From contig NZ_CP108430.1 of the NCBI RefSeq assembly GCF_041435335.1, positions 7,784,001 to 7,848,000 of the forward strand: 64,000 nucleotides of DNA, written 5' to 3'. This DNA comes from Streptomyces sp. NBC_01283 (GTDB lineage: Bacteria > Actinomycetota > Actinomycetes > Streptomycetales > Streptomycetaceae). Positions 1 to 9,377 of this stretch are shown here, piece by piece. The notes under the pieces are model-generated. The model made no database searches, was not told the origin of the DNA, and worked only from the letters and a program-made list of their open reading frames with translations. Position numbers and translations under genes: made by a program. Each line of letters opens with the position of its first letter. Position 1 is the stretch's first letter.

Positions 1-752
1 AGCGCCCGGTAGGTGAACCCGGGGTCGGCCGCGGCCCGCGCGGCGCCCGCCTGGACGACGGCGACGGTCAGCGCGTGCCCGATGGAATCGTGCAGTTCGC
101 GGGCGATGCGGTTGCGTTCGAGGAGCTGCTCGGTGCGTTCCTCCAGGGCGGCGAGGCGCTCCACGGGGGAGGGGCCGAGCAGCCGCTGGGCCGCCGACGT
201 CATCAGCCGGCCCGCGACCACCATCACCCCCAGCAGCACCAGGACCGGGACCGGCACGAGCAGCGCGTTCGCCGGGTTCGGTCCCGGCAGCGGAAGGAGC
301 AGTCCGGGGTCCTCGGTGGGCTTCGACGACGCCGCTCCCACCAGGGCAAGCGCCGTCCCCAGGAACTGCACCGTGACGTAGCCCGCCGCGCAGCCGGCCT
401 CCAGGCGCAACACGGCCCACAGCGCGGTCCTGCCCCGGTCACGCCACGACGCGGAGGGAGCCACGGAGATGCCGGAGTCGTCCTGGTCGCCCGGCACGCG
501 CGCGTGCTGCCCCGGGAACAGCATCAGCCGCGCCTGCAGACCCTCCGCCCTGCGCAGCGAGGGCAGCAGCAGCGAGGCCGCCACCACCAGCGGGATCGGC
601 TGAAGCGCGATCTGCAGCCAGTCGACGAGGGAGGGACTGCGGAGCCCCGGCGTGATGAACGCGCCCATCAAGGGGACGGCCGCGCCGATGAGCAGGTGCA
701 GCCAGCGCGTGTAGGTGACCGCATGGGTGAGCGGTCCGAGGAAGCGGGGCAT
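1..752 (-). CDS. Sensor histidine kinase, C-terminus cut by window edge
   Basis: This is a membrane sensor kinase of the NarL-type (HisKA_3) class. About 250 residues are visible. The N-terminal half has four hydrophobic segments and little periplasmic sequence, so it probably senses membrane or cell-envelope signals. The phosphoacceptor region RELHDSIGHALT places the histidine near residue 221. The ATPase domain lies beyond base 1, and the partner response regulator is probably there too. The ATG at 752 starts MPRF; a neighbouring ATG at 760 is in another frame and hits a stop at once. It is divergent from an ABC exporter, an arrangement common in kinase-regulator-exporter modules for antibiotic or envelope stress. 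The ligand is unknown. Confidence 0.88.
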   Translation of the reverse strand, partial: MPRFLGPLTHAVTYTRWLHLLIGAAVPLMGAFITPGLRSPSLVDWLQIALQPIPLVVAASLLLPSLRRAEGLQARLMLFPGQHARVPGDQDDSGISVAPSASWRDRGRTALWAVLRLEAGCAAGYVTVQFLGTALALVGAASSKPTEDPGLLLPLPGPNPANALLVPVPVLVLLGVMVVAGRLMTSAAQRLLGPSPVERLAALEERTEQLLERNRIARELHDSIGHALTVAVVQAGAARAAADPGFTYRA

Positions 753-860
753 CACGTCATCGTGCCAGCAGGCCCGGGCCGCACGGCTCCCCCGTGAGGG
801 GGAGAGCGACTCCCCGGGCGGGGGAAGACCCCCCACCCCTCCGGCCGCGAGTCTGGGCCC

Positions 861-1793
861 ATGACCAGCATCGACGTCCAAGACCTCACCAAGGAGTACG
901 GCACCACCCGCGCGGTGGACGGACTGACGTTCACCGTCCGCCCGGGGAAGGTCACCGGGTTCCTCGGGCCCAACGGAGCCGGGAAGTCCACCACCATGCG
1001 CCTCGTCCTGGGCCTCGACCGGCCCACGTCGGGCACCGCCACGCTGGGCGGACGCCCCTATGCGTCCATCGACGAACCCCTGCGCCACGTGGGGGCCCTG
1101 CTCGACGCCCAGGCCGCGCACGGATCACGGACCGCGCGGAACCACCTCCTCGCCCTCGCCGCCGCCAACCGCATCCCCGCACGCCGCGTGGAAGAGGTCC
1201 TCGAAGAGGCCGGACTCGCCTCCGTGGCAGGGCGCCGGATCAAGACGTTCTCCCTCGGCATGCGCCAGCGCCTGGGCATCGCGGCGGCGCTGCTCGGCGA
1301 CCCGCGCATCATCATGCTGGACGAGCCGTCCAACGGCCTCGATCCCGAAGGCATCATCTGGATCCGCGAACTCCTGCGCCGCCTCGCCCGCGAGGGCCGG
1401 ACGGTCCTGGTGTCCAGCCACCTCATGAACGAGACGGCCACGTTCGCCGACCACTTGGTGATCCTCGGCCGGGGCAAGCTGCTCGCGGACACCTCGATGC
1501 CGGACTTCATCGCCGCGCACAGCAGCCCGCGGGTGCGGCTGCGCACTCCGGAGAGCGACCGGCTGCGCGGCCTCCTGGAGGACAAGGGGTACGCGATGGC
1601 GGCGGGGGACGACGGCCGCTGGACGGTGGACGGTGCGAAGGCCGGGGAGATCGGGGCCATCGCCGCCGGTCACGGCATCCCCCTCCTCGAACTCGCCGAC
1701 GAGCAGGCCTCCTTGGAGCAGGCCTATCTCGCCCTCACGGCCGACGACGCCGAGTTCGCCGCCGCCCCTTCGAAGCCCCGCCAGGAGGCCTGA
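861..1793 (+). CDS. ABC transporter ATP-binding protein
   Basis: This 310-residue ATPase powers the permease encoded just downstream. Walker A (GPNGAGKST) is at about residues 36-44, the signature is the divergent SLGMRQRLG near 132-140, and Walker B plus catalytic Glu (IIMLDEPSNGLDPEG) follows near 150. The last ~80 residues are the C-terminal extension usual in DRR/CcmA-like exporter ATPases. It ends two bases before the ATG of the permease, so the two are surely one operon. The substrate cannot be read from the sequence. Similar kinase-linked Streptomyces transporters export drugs or peptides, which is only a family-level inference here. Confidence 0.93.
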   Translation: MTSIDVQDLTKEYGTTRAVDGLTFTVRPGKVTGFLGPNGAGKSTTMRLVLGLDRPTSGTATLGGRPYASIDEPLRHVGALLDAQAAHGSRTARNHLLALAAANRIPARRVEEVLEEAGLASVAGRRIKTFSLGMRQRLGIAAALLGDPRIIMLDEPSNGLDPEGIIWIRELLRRLAREGRTVLVSSHLMNETATFADHLVILGRGKLLADTSMPDFIAAHSSPRVRLRTPESDRLRGLLEDKGYAMAAGDDGRWTVDGAKAGEIGAIAAGHGIPLLELADEQASLEQAYLALTADDAEFAAAPSKPRQEA

Positions 1794-1795
1794 CC

Positions 1796-2533
1796 ATGTC
1801 GACGACCGCCGTACTCCACTCGGAATGGATCAAGATCAAGTCGGTGCGTGCCAGCCTTGGTTCGCTCATCGCCGTCTTCGTGGCCACCGTCGCCATCACG
1901 CTGCTCGCGTTCGCCACCGTCGGCACCGCGGAGGCGGACAACGCCGGCTACGAACCGCTCTTCGGCGCCTTCTACGCGCTCAACTTCGGCCAGATCGCGG
2001 CCATCAGCTTCGGCACCACGGCGATGTCCTCCGAATACCTGAACGGCGCGCTGCGGATCTCCCTCTCCGCGGTGCCGCGCAGAGGGCTCTTCTACGGGGC
2101 GAAGGCCGCCGTGGTGGGCGCCCTCGCCCTCGGCGTGGGGCTCCTCACCAGCTTCGCCGGCTTCCTGACCGGTCAGGCCTTCCTCGGGGAGTACGCCATC
2201 GGCCTCGGCCATGACGGTGCCTTCCGGGCCTGCGTCGGCGGAGGCATCTACCTCGCGCTCATGGCGCTGCTCGCCGCGGGCCTGACCATGCTGCTGCGCA
2301 GCGGAGTCGCCGTACTGAGCATCCTCATCCCGTTCACGCTCATCGTCTCCTTCGTCATCGGGGACATGGCGAGCGGAGTCGCGGAATTCCTGCCGGACCA
2401 GGCCGGGCAGCAGGTGCTCCACGAGAACCCGACGGGAACGCTGGGCCCCTGGGCGGGACTTGCCGTCACGGCGGCGTGGGCGGCCGCCGCGCTGCTCGCG
2501 GGCTGGTGGGCGGTGCGGCGGCGGGACGCGTGA
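1796..2533 (+). CDS. ABC-2 type transporter permease
   Basis: This 245-residue integral membrane protein has six hydrophobic segments. The short cytoplasmic N-terminus (SEWIKIKSVRAS) is typical of ABC-2 permeases of the BcrB/NatB kind, where that amphipathic stretch contacts the ATPase. The ATG at 1796 follows the ATPase stop by two bases and is preceded by CAGGAGG inside the ATPase gene. The frame stays open far upstream, but the upstream part is only a shadow of the ATPase gene. It works with the adjacent ATPase, probably as a homodimer. Substrate unknown. Confidence 0.92.
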   Translation: MSTTAVLHSEWIKIKSVRASLGSLIAVFVATVAITLLAFATVGTAEADNAGYEPLFGAFYALNFGQIAAISFGTTAMSSEYLNGALRISLSAVPRRGLFYGAKAAVVGALALGVGLLTSFAGFLTGQAFLGEYAIGLGHDGAFRACVGGGIYLALMALLAAGLTMLLRSGVAVLSILIPFTLIVSFVIGDMASGVAEFLPDQAGQQVLHENPTGTLGPWAGLAVTAAWAAAALLAGWWAVRRRDA

Positions 2534-2608
2534 GGCGGATGTCCGGATGGTGACGCCGGGGGCCTGACGGCAGCCCAGTTGTCAGTGCCGGCCGCTTTAC
2601 TGGATGCC

Positions 2609-3085
2609 ATGAGTACCGCAGAGCATCTCGCCGCGATCGACCTGCTGCGCTCACGGGAGTTCCCCGCGGAGCACGGCAGGTCGCACTCCGGCGTCGGCGG
2701 TCCGGGCTATCACATCGCCGAGTTAATGACGAGTGGCGACTTCTGGGAGGACGACGGCACGGAGTGGGAGGCGACCTCCGATCAGTACGACGCGGAGCGC
2801 GACGGCCTGACGGTGCTGCTCGCCGAGCGCTGGGGAGAGCCCCAGATATTCAGCCTCCACAGCCTCTTCGAGCGGAAGATGGACGACGAGGACCGCTTTG
2901 CCGACGACGGTGAGGGCGAGACGGGCGAGGAGATACCGGAGCCGTGGGACTCATTGAGTTCCTCGGTGCCGGACCTTCACCTGTGGCGGGTCGACGGGCT
3001 GTGGATCGCGCTCGGCGTCTCCCAGTGGGACAAGGAGCTGCCGTTCCAGCTCCTCGCCGTGGTCACGGAGATCGATCCCCCGTGA
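2609..3085 (+). CDS. Conserved hypothetical protein, 158 aa
   Basis: I do not recognise a named family. The protein is acidic and soluble, with no signal peptide or membrane segment, and has tryptophan-rich patches (SGDFWEDDGTEWEAT, DLHLWRVDGLWIALG). The composition suggests a small cytoplasmic immunity- or SMI1-like fold, but no motif proves it. I chose the ATG at 2609; a TTG ten codons upstream is possible but would add an unlikely stretch. No clear Shine-Dalgarno site is present. Its last 23 bases overlap the convergent acetyltransferase gene. Codon bias fits a real Streptomyces gene. Confidence 0.72.
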   Translation: MSTAEHLAAIDLLRSREFPAEHGRSHSGVGGPGYHIAELMTSGDFWEDDGTEWEATSDQYDAERDGLTVLLAERWGEPQIFSLHSLFERKMDDEDRFADDGEGETGEEIPEPWDSLSSSVPDLHLWRVDGLWIALGVSQWDKELPFQLLAVVTEIDPP

Positions 3086-3623
3086 CGGTCGCCTCATGGG
3101 CGTGACTGTCGAGGGCATGGATCCGGATGGCGCGTCCGCAGTGCGGGTCGAAGGAGCCGCGCTCCACGCGCATGCCGAGCTTGCCCATGATCCGCTCCGA
3201 CGCGTGGTTGCCCACCTGGACGATGCTGACGATCCGCTCCAGACCCCGGTCGGTGAAGCCGAAGTCGAGAGCGGCCCGCGCCGCCTCGGTGGCGATGCCC
3301 TGTCCCCAGAAGGAGCGCCCGAGCCGCCAGCCGATCTCCACCGCGGGCAGTACCTCGGGGAGGTAGTGCGGCACGGAGAGACCGGTGAACCCGGCGAGCT
3401 CACCGGTGGCGCGTACCTCCACCGCGAAGAGCCCGAACCCCTCGCTCTGCCACCCCCGCTCCCACATCGCCATGGTGGACCGGGTCTGCTCCTCCCCGTC
3501 GTGGACGGAGCCGTCGCCGATCCAGCGCATCACCTCGGGGTCGGAGTTGATGGCGGTCATGGGGGTGACGTCCGCGTCGCGCCAGCGCCGCAGGACGAGG
3601 CGGGGCGTCTGGATCAGAGGCAC
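3063..3623 (-). CDS. GNAT family N-acetyltransferase (RimJ/RimL-like)
   Basis: This 186-residue protein begins with the RimJ/RimL hallmark (TPRLVLRRWRDAD) and carries the acetyl-CoA loop in the form RSFWGQGIATEAARA near residues 105-119. It is followed by the usual N-x-AS-x-R-IM-x-KLGM segment of motif B. Members acetylate N-termini of proteins, or amines on small molecules and antibiotics; the substrate here is unknown. Its ATG lies inside the last codons of the upstream enoyl-CoA hydratase-like gene (10-base overlap), so the two are translationally coupled. Confidence 0.9.
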   Translation of the reverse strand: MPLIQTPRLVLRRWRDADVTPMTAINSDPEVMRWIGDGSVHDGEEQTRSTMAMWERGWQSEGFGLFAVEVRATGELAGFTGLSVPHYLPEVLPAVEIGWRLGRSFWGQGIATEAARAALDFGFTDRGLERIVSIVQVGNHASERIMGKLGMRVERGSFDPHCGRAIRIHALDSHAHEATVTGDRSP

Positions 3624-4693
3624 CGCGGATCCGTCCCCGGGGCCAGGCCGAGCTCGTCGCCGTCGCGCGGCGCGAAGTGGCGGGACACCTCCGCGTCGCT
3701 CACCTGCGTGAGCCCGGCGGGGGACCAGTGCGGATCACGGTCCTTGTCGACGACCTGGGCGCGGATGCCCTCGACCATGTCCGGTGCGGTGATCGCGGTG
3801 GCCGACACGCGGTACTCCTGGTCGAGCACCTGCTCCAGAGAGGCGAGGGCGCGGGCCCGGCGCAGGGCGGCCAGAGTGACCTTGAGGGAGGTCGGTGACT
3901 TGCCGAGGATGGTCTCGGCCGTCTCCTTCGCCGCGCGGTCGCCGGAGGTGTACAGCCGGTCGACGATCTCCTCCACGGAGTCCGCGGAGTAGCAGGAGTC
4001 GATCCACTCGCGGTGGGCGGCGAGTTCGCCCTCGGGTGCGGTGGTGGCGTACTCCGCGACCACCTCGTCCACGTCGGCTTCGGCCAGCGCCGCCGTGAAC
4101 TGCGGCAGCCGCTCCGACGGCACGTAGTGGTCGGCGAGGCCGCACAGAAGCGCGTCGCCCGCGCCCACCGCGGAGCCGGTCAGCGCCAGGTGGGTGCCGA
4201 GTTCGCCGGGCGTCCGCGTCAGCAGATACGTGCCGCCGACGTCCGGTACGAAGCCGATCCCCGTCTCCGGCATGGCGATCCGGGAGCGCTCGGTGACGAT
4301 CCGCACGCTGCCGTGCGCCGACACACCGACCCCGCCGCCCATCACGATGCCGTCCATGACGGCGACGTACGGCTTCGGGAAGCGGGCGATGCGGGCGTTG
4401 AGCCGGTACTCGTCCCGCCAGAAGGCCACGGACGCGGCCCCGCCGCCCGCACGGATGTCGTCGTGGATGGACCGGATGTCGCCCCCGGCGCACAGCCCCC
4501 GCTCACCGGCCCCGGTGAGGACGACGGCGGCGACGGCGTCGTCCCGCTCCCATGCGGCCAGAGCGTCGTCCATCAGCCGGACCATGGCGTGATTGAGGGC
4601 GTTGATGGCGCGGGGCCGGTTGAGGACGATGTGCCCCGCGCGGCCGTGGGTGCGCAGGAGGACGGGAGCTTCGTCGGAGTCAGCGGTGGGCAT
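3614..4693 (-). CDS. 3-hydroxyisobutyryl-CoA hydrolase (enoyl-CoA hydratase/isomerase family)
   Basis: This 359-residue crotonase-fold enzyme is of the HIBCH type, which hydrolyses 3-hydroxyisobutyryl-CoA in valine breakdown. The oxyanion-hole segments are visible as AGERGLCAGGDIRS and MDGIVMGGGVGVSAHG, and the family block AMPETGIGFVPDVGGTYLLTR follows. Length and C-terminal extension fit HIBCH rather than a 260-residue enoyl-CoA hydratase. The ATG at 4693 has GGAG about 8 bases upstream; the frame is open further upstream without a better start. It is the first gene of a two-gene unit with the GNAT gene. Valine breakdown feeds propionyl-CoA, which fits the methylmalonyl-CoA mutase genes nearby. 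Confidence 0.88.
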   Translation of the reverse strand: MPTADSDEAPVLLRTHGRAGHIVLNRPRAINALNHAMVRLMDDALAAWERDDAVAAVVLTGAGERGLCAGGDIRSIHDDIRAGGGAASVAFWRDEYRLNARIARFPKPYVAVMDGIVMGGGVGVSAHGSVRIVTERSRIAMPETGIGFVPDVGGTYLLTRTPGELGTHLALTGSAVGAGDALLCGLADHYVPSERLPQFTAALAEADVDEVVAEYATTAPEGELAAHREWIDSCYSADSVEEIVDRLYTSGDRAAKETAETILGKSPTSLKVTLAALRRARALASLEQVLDQEYRVSATAITAPDMVEGIRAQVVDKDRDPHWSPAGLTQVSDAEVSRHFAPRDGDELGLAPGTDPRCL

Positions 4694-4823
4694 GGGGCAG
4701 GTGGCTCCTTCGGCGGCGGATGACGCGTTCGACCGGCACGTGACGGGCTGCGCCCGCACGGATCGAATCTACGTCCTGCCCATGGCGAGCGGCGGCGGGG
4801 GCCAGGACACGCTCAGAACACGC

Positions 4824-6077
4824 TCAGGGCGCGTGGAAGGTGACCTCCGGGTTGGCCTTCGATGGGCCGTCCAGCAGGGGGCGGTGCCGGTCACGGAGTT
4901 GCTGGTCGAAGAAGGCCGTGACGTAAGCGGCGGTGATCTGGCCCGAACGCTCGCCGGAGAGCGGTGCCGACGGGTCGGTCCTGTTGAGCTGACCGCCCAG
5001 TATCGGCAGGTCGGTGAAGGTGAGGTGCCCGGAGTCCGCGACCGTGAGCCAGCGCTTCCAGCCGTGCAGATGGTGCCACTGGCGTGGCCAGGTAACGTCC
5101 TCGGCGCGGGGGTTGTGACCCTCGCGGGTGCCGAGCATGAGGACGGGGCGGCCGGTACCGGCGGACGGGACCGGTGCGAAGAAGGTGCCGTCCAGGTTGG
5201 CGGCGGCGCGGATCCGGTGGTCCGTTCCGGCGGCCACGGCCGCCGCGTTTCCGCCCAGCGAGTGGCCGGCGGCCCCGATCCGCCGGGGGTCGATGAGCGC
5301 CGCGTAGTCGGGGTGGCGCCCGTCGGCGGCACGGGGGTGTCCGGTCAACTCGTCTATGACGAAGGAGATGTCCGCTGCCCGGTTTCGTGCCGCCTTGGCC
5401 AGCATCTTCCTCTCCCCGGCGTCACCGCCCGGCGCGTCCTCGACCTTCTCGCACGCGACACAGGTGCGGATGCGCGAGGAGTCCTTCGTGCCCGGGAACT
5501 CCGTCCCGAAGGACTCATACGCGTGGTCGACGACCGCGACGACATAGCCGTACGAGGCCAGTTCCTCCGCGAGTGCGCTGAGGGTGGCCCGGTGCAGCGT
5601 GAAGCCGGGGGAGAGGACGACGAGCGGGTGCCTGCCCTTGGCCGGGCGGGCGGCGGAGCGGGCGTTGGTGCGTACGGAGGTCAGCTGCTCGGCGTCGTAG
5701 AGCTTGTCCAGCTTCTGCCCCTTCAGGAGCAGCTCGGCCTCCTTGGCCCTCAGGTAGGGCGCGCGGGCGCTGCCACCACCGCCACCGCTACCGCGCCCGG
5801 TCGGGTAGAAGACGGACACCATCAGCTCCCGGGGCCCCGCCGACGGCACCCACGGGTCACGGCGCTCGTCGTCCACGAGATGAAGGGTGTCGCGTCCGAT
5901 CTCGTAGGACCCGGACGGGCGGGGGAGGGAGAGCCCGGCTTCCGTTGGTGCCGACGGGGAAGCCTGCCCAGCCGCCGACGGGCCGCCGTTCTCGGCGCAG
6001 GCCGCGACGGTCGGGGTGAGGAGGGAGAGGGCCAGCAGGGCGGTGACGGCGCTGCGCCGTGCGCGGTTTCTGATCAT
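4824..6077 (-). CDS. Secreted alpha/beta hydrolase, PAF-acetylhydrolase-like lipoprotein
   Basis: This 417-residue protein has an N-terminal signal with positive residues, a hydrophobic core and a lipobox-like end (TVAAC), so it is probably a lipoprotein. The nucleophile elbow GAAGHSLGGNAAAVA and the upstream GFTLH oxyanion segment mark an alpha/beta hydrolase of the platelet-activating-factor acetylhydrolase/chlorophyllase group, which cleaves short esters or polyesters. A Cys pair (RTCVACEK) may form a disulfide outside the cell. A TACGCT hexamer ends 7 bases before the ATG, so the transcript may be leaderless. Natural substrate unknown. Confidence 0.87.
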   Translation of the reverse strand: MIRNRARRSAVTALLALSLLTPTVAACAENGGPSAAGQASPSAPTEAGLSLPRPSGSYEIGRDTLHLVDDERRDPWVPSAGPRELMVSVFYPTGRGSGGGGGSARAPYLRAKEAELLLKGQKLDKLYDAEQLTSVRTNARSAARPAKGRHPLVVLSPGFTLHRATLSALAEELASYGYVVAVVDHAYESFGTEFPGTKDSSRIRTCVACEKVEDAPGGDAGERKMLAKAARNRAADISFVIDELTGHPRAADGRHPDYAALIDPRRIGAAGHSLGGNAAAVAAGTDHRIRAAANLDGTFFAPVPSAGTGRPVLMLGTREGHNPRAEDVTWPRQWHHLHGWKRWLTVADSGHLTFTDLPILGGQLNRTDPSAPLSGERSGQITAAYVTAFFDQQLRDRHRPLLDGPSKANPEVTFHAP

Positions 6078-6128
6078 GTACTGGAGCGTATGAACCGCGG
6101 AAAGCGCCCGGCACTGACGAAGGTGCGG

Positions 6129-6155
6129 AGCAACCCCCTACTTTCGTAAGGGGTT
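6129..6155. terminator. Hairpin between meaB and the secreted hydrolase gene
   Basis: An AACCCC...GGGGTT stem with an inner TAC/GTA pairing and a short loop lies just after the stop of meaB and before the hydrolase gene start. It is in the right place to end the mutA-mutB-meaB transcript. There is no strong T tract, so the call is tentative. Confidence 0.4.
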
Positions 6156-6171
6156 TCGGACGCAGCCCTCG

Positions 6172-7179
6172 TCAGTCCCGCCGTTCGTGCCCCTGGAACG
6201 CCTCCAGGATCCGCACGGCCGCCGACGTGGCCGTCAACGTGCCCTCGCGCACCCGCTGTTCGAGGTCAGGAGCGAGGTCCCGGACCTTCGCGTGCCCCCG
6301 CAGCCGGTCCAGGAGTTCGTCCCGCACCATCGTCCACGTCCAGTCGACCTGCTGGTCGCGTCGCTTGGCGGCGAGGCGGCCCGTGGAGTCCAGGAGCGAG
6401 CGGTGCTGTTCCAGACGGTCCCAGACATCGTCGAGTCCGCTGGACTCCCGTGCGCTGCAGCTGAGCACCGGCGGCGTCCACGCGGCGTCCGCAGGGTGCA
6501 TGAGCCGCAGTGCGCCCGCCAGTTCACGCGCCGCCGAGCGCGCGTCGCGTTCGTGCGGGCCGTCCGCCTTGTTGATGGCCAGGACGTCCGCCAGTTCGAG
6601 GACGCCCTTCTTGATGCCCTGGAGCTGGTCGCCGGTGCGGGCGAGGGACAGCAGCAGGAACGAGTCGACCATGTTCGCGACCGCCGTCTCCGACTGGCCC
6701 ACGCCCACCGTCTCCACGAGCACCACGTCGTAACCCGCCGCCTCCATCACCACGATCGACTCGCGTGTCGCCTTCGCGACCCCGCCGAGCGTCCCCGCGG
6801 TGGGCGAGGGACGCACGAACGCCGCCGGGTCCACCGACAGGCGTTCCATCCGCGTCTTGTCGCCGAGGATCGAGCCGCCCGTCCGGGTGGACGACGGGTC
6901 GACGGCGAGGACCGCGACCCGATGCCCCAGGCCGGTCAGCATCGTGCCGAGCGCGTCGATGAACGTGGACTTGCCCACGCCCGGCACCCCGCTGATGCCG
7001 ATCCGCCGCGCCCGCCCGCTGTGCGGAAGCAGCTGGGTCAGCAACTCCTGCGCGAGGGCCCGGTGTTGGGGCCGGGTCGACTCGACGAGCGTGATGGCAC
7101 GCGCGATCTGCGCCCGCTTCCCGTCGAGTACGCCCTTGACGTACGCGTCGATGTCGATCCGCGGCGCCGCCATGCTCAC
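6172..7179 (-). CDS. meaB: Methylmalonyl-CoA mutase-associated GTPase MeaB
   Basis: This 335-residue G3E-family GTPase protects and reloads adenosylcobalamin-dependent methylmalonyl-CoA mutase. The P-loop GVPGVGKST is at residues 63-71; the Walker B region is [13 protein letters not shown] and the base-specificity motif is NKAD. The usual C-terminal dimerisation helix region is present. The start is either GTG at 7179, which overlaps the mutB stop as GTGA, or ATG two codons later at 7173; the overlap favours coupling to mutB. It is the last gene of the mutA-mutB-meaB operon and should act on the MutB cobalamin domain. Confidence 0.95.
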   Translation of the reverse strand: MSMAAPRIDIDAYVKGVLDGKRAQIARAITLVESTRPQHRALAQELLTQLLPHSGRARRIGISGVPGVGKSTFIDALGTMLTGLGHRVAVLAVDPSSTRTGGSILGDKTRMERLSVDPAAFVRPSPTAGTLGGVAKATRESIVVMEAAGYDVVLVETVGVGQSETAVANMVDSFLLLSLARTGDQLQGIKKGVLELADVLAINKADGPHERDARSAARELAGALRLMHPADAAWTPPVLSCSARESSGLDDVWDRLEQHRSLLDSTGRLAAKRRDQQVDWTWTMVRDELLDRLRGHAKVRDLAPDLEQRVREGTLTATSAAVRILEAFQGHERRD

Positions 7180-9377
7180 AGCTCGTGGCCGAGGTCGGCC
7201 GCCAGCCGCTTCACCAGGTCGTACGCGGCGTCCGGGATGACCGTGCCGGGCGGGAAGACGGCCGCGGCGCCCATCTCCAGGAGCGTCGGCACGTCCTGCG
7301 GCGGGATCACGCCACCCACGACGATCATGATGTCCTCGCGCCCCTCGGCGGCGAGCTCCGCGCGCAGCGCCGGTACGAGGGTGAGGTGCCCGGCGGCAAG
7401 CGACGAGACGCCCACGATGTGCACGTCCGCCTCGACTGCCTGGCGCGCGACCTCCGCCGGGGTCTGGAAGAGCGGGCCGACGTCGACGTCGAAGCCGAGG
7501 TCGGCGAACGCGGTGGCGATGACCTTCTGGCCGCGGTCGTGGCCGTCCTGGCCCATCTTGGCGACCAGGATGCGCGGCCGGCGCCCCTCGGACTCCTCGA
7601 AGGTCTCGACGAGGGTGCGGGTGCGTTCCACGGACGGGGACGAGCCTGCTTCGGTGCGGTACACACCGGAGATCGTACGGATCTGGCCCGCGTGCCGCCC
7701 GTACGAGGCCTCCAGGGCGTCGGAGATCTCACCGACCGTGGCCTTCGCGCGGGCCGCGTCGACCGCGAGCGCGAGGAGGTTGCCCTCCAGGCCCGGGCCG
7801 GGGTCCCGCTCGGCCGCCGCCGTCAGTGCCCGCAGCGCGTCCTGGCAGGCCGCCTCGTCGCGCTCCTCCCGCAGCCGCTTCAGCTTGGCGATCTGCTGGT
7901 TGCGCACCGAGGAGTTGTCGACCGCGCGGACGTCGATCTGCTCGTCGGTCTCCACGCGGTACTTGTTGACGCCGATCACGGGCTGGCGCCCGGAGTCGAT
8001 CCGCGCCTGCGTGCGGGCCGCGGCCTCCTCGACGCGCAGCTTCGGGATGCCCGCGTCGATGGCCTGCGCCATGCCGCCCGCCGCCTCGACCTCCTCGATG
8101 TGCTGCCAGGCGCGGCGCGCCAGGTCGTGCGTCAGCTTCTCGACGTACGCGCTGCCGCCCCACGGGTCGATCGTCCGCGTGGTGCCCGACTCCTGCTGGA
8201 TGAGCAGCTGGGTGTTGCGGGCGATGCGCGCGGAGAAGTCGGTCGGCAGGGCGAGCGCCTCGTCGAGGGCGTTCGTGTGCAGCGACTGGGTGTGGCCCTG
8301 CGTCGCCGCCATCGCCTCGACGCAGGTACGCGTGACGTTGTTGAACACGTCCTGCGCGGTCAGCGACCAGCCCGACGTCTGTGAATGGGTGCGCAGCGAG
8401 AGCGACTTGGGGTTCTTCGGGTCGAACTGCTTGACCAGCTTCGCCCACAACAGGCGCGCCGCGCGGAGCTTGGCGACCTCCATGAAGAAGTTCATGCCGA
8501 TCGCCCAGAAGAAGGAGAGCCGCGGCGCGAACGCGTCGACGTCCAGACCCGCTTCCTGACCCGCCCTCAGGTACTCCACACCGTCCGCGAGGGTGTACGC
8601 GAGTTCCAGGTCGGCCGTCGCGCCCGCCTCCTGGATGTGATAGCCGGAGATCGAGATGGAGTTGTAGCGCGGCATCTTCTGCGAGGTGTACGCGAAGATG
8701 TCGGAGATGATCCGCATCGAGGGCTTGGGCGGATAGATGTAGGTGTTGCGGACCATGAACTCTTTGAGAATGTCGTTCTGGATGGTCCCGGCCAGCTTCT
8801 CGGGAGCTACGCCCTGCTCCTCGGCGGCCACGATGTAGAGCGCGAGCACGGGAAGCACGGCGCCGTTCATCGTCATCGACACGGTCATCTTGTCCAGCGG
8901 GATGCCGTCGAAGAGCTGACGCATGTCGTAGATCGAGTCGATCGCCACGCCCGCCATGCCGACATCACCCGTCACCCGCGGGTGGTCACTGTCGTAGCCG
9001 CGGTGCGTCGGCAGGTCGAAGGCGACCGAGAGGCCCTTCTGGCCTGCCGCGAGGTTGCGGCGGTAGAAGGCGTTGGACTCCTCGGCGGTGGAGAATCCCG
9101 CGTACTGCCGGATCGTCCACGGCTGGTTGACGTACATCGTCGGGTAGGGGCCGCGCAGATACGGCGCCACACCGGGGTACGTCTCCAGGAAGTCGAGGCC
9201 TTCGAGGTCGGCGCCCGTGTAGAGCGGCTTGACCGCGATGCCCTCCGGGGTCTCCCACGTGAGGTCGTCGTCGGCCCTGCCCGTGGACTCCTTGACGGCG
9301 CTGCGCCACTGGTCCTTGGAGACCTCGGAAGCGGAGTCGGACGTCAGGCCGACGCCGGAGAAGTCGGGGATCGCCAT
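7176..9377 (-). CDS. mutB: Methylmalonyl-CoA mutase large (catalytic) subunit
   Basis: This 733-residue adenosylcobalamin enzyme interconverts methylmalonyl-CoA and succinyl-CoA. The N-terminal TIM-barrel shows the substrate tunnel and active-site tyrosine region ([16 protein letters not shown]) and the catalytic histidine region RTHSQTSGW. The C-terminal cobalamin domain has the base-off ligand motif DGHDRG near residue 605, plus GVSSLAAGH and GGVIPP. The ATG at 9377 overlaps the mutA stop as TAATG. In Streptomyces the enzyme links propionyl-CoA metabolism to the TCA cycle and supplies methylmalonyl-CoA for polyketides. The mutase epimerase gene is not in this window. Confidence 0.98.
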   Translation of the reverse strand: MAIPDFSGVGLTSDSASEVSKDQWRSAVKESTGRADDDLTWETPEGIAVKPLYTGADLEGLDFLETYPGVAPYLRGPYPTMYVNQPWTIRQYAGFSTAEESNAFYRRNLAAGQKGLSVAFDLPTHRGYDSDHPRVTGDVGMAGVAIDSIYDMRQLFDGIPLDKMTVSMTMNGAVLPVLALYIVAAEEQGVAPEKLAGTIQNDILKEFMVRNTYIYPPKPSMRIISDIFAYTSQKMPRYNSISISGYHIQEAGATADLELAYTLADGVEYLRAGQEAGLDVDAFAPRLSFFWAIGMNFFMEVAKLRAARLLWAKLVKQFDPKNPKSLSLRTHSQTSGWSLTAQDVFNNVTRTCVEAMAATQGHTQSLHTNALDEALALPTDFSARIARNTQLLIQQESGTTRTIDPWGGSAYVEKLTHDLARRAWQHIEEVEAAGGMAQAIDAGIPKLRVEEAAARTQARIDSGRQPVIGVNKYRVETDEQIDVRAVDNSSVRNQQIAKLKRLREERDEAACQDALRALTAAAERDPGPGLEGNLLALAVDAARAKATVGEISDALEASYGRHAGQIRTISGVYRTEAGSSPSVERTRTLVETFEESEGRRPRILVAKMGQDGHDRGQKVIATAFADLGFDVDVGPLFQTPAEVARQAVEADVHIVGVSSLAAGHLTLVPALRAELAAEGREDIMIVVGGVIPPQDVPTLLEMGAAAVFPPGTVIPDAAYDLVKRLAADLGHEL

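Noticed and set aside
794..1795. Extension of the ABC-2 permease upstream to 794
   Set aside because: Antisense-like, Arg-rich out-of-frame reading of the ATPase gene; the ATG at 1796 is 2 bases after the ATPase stop.
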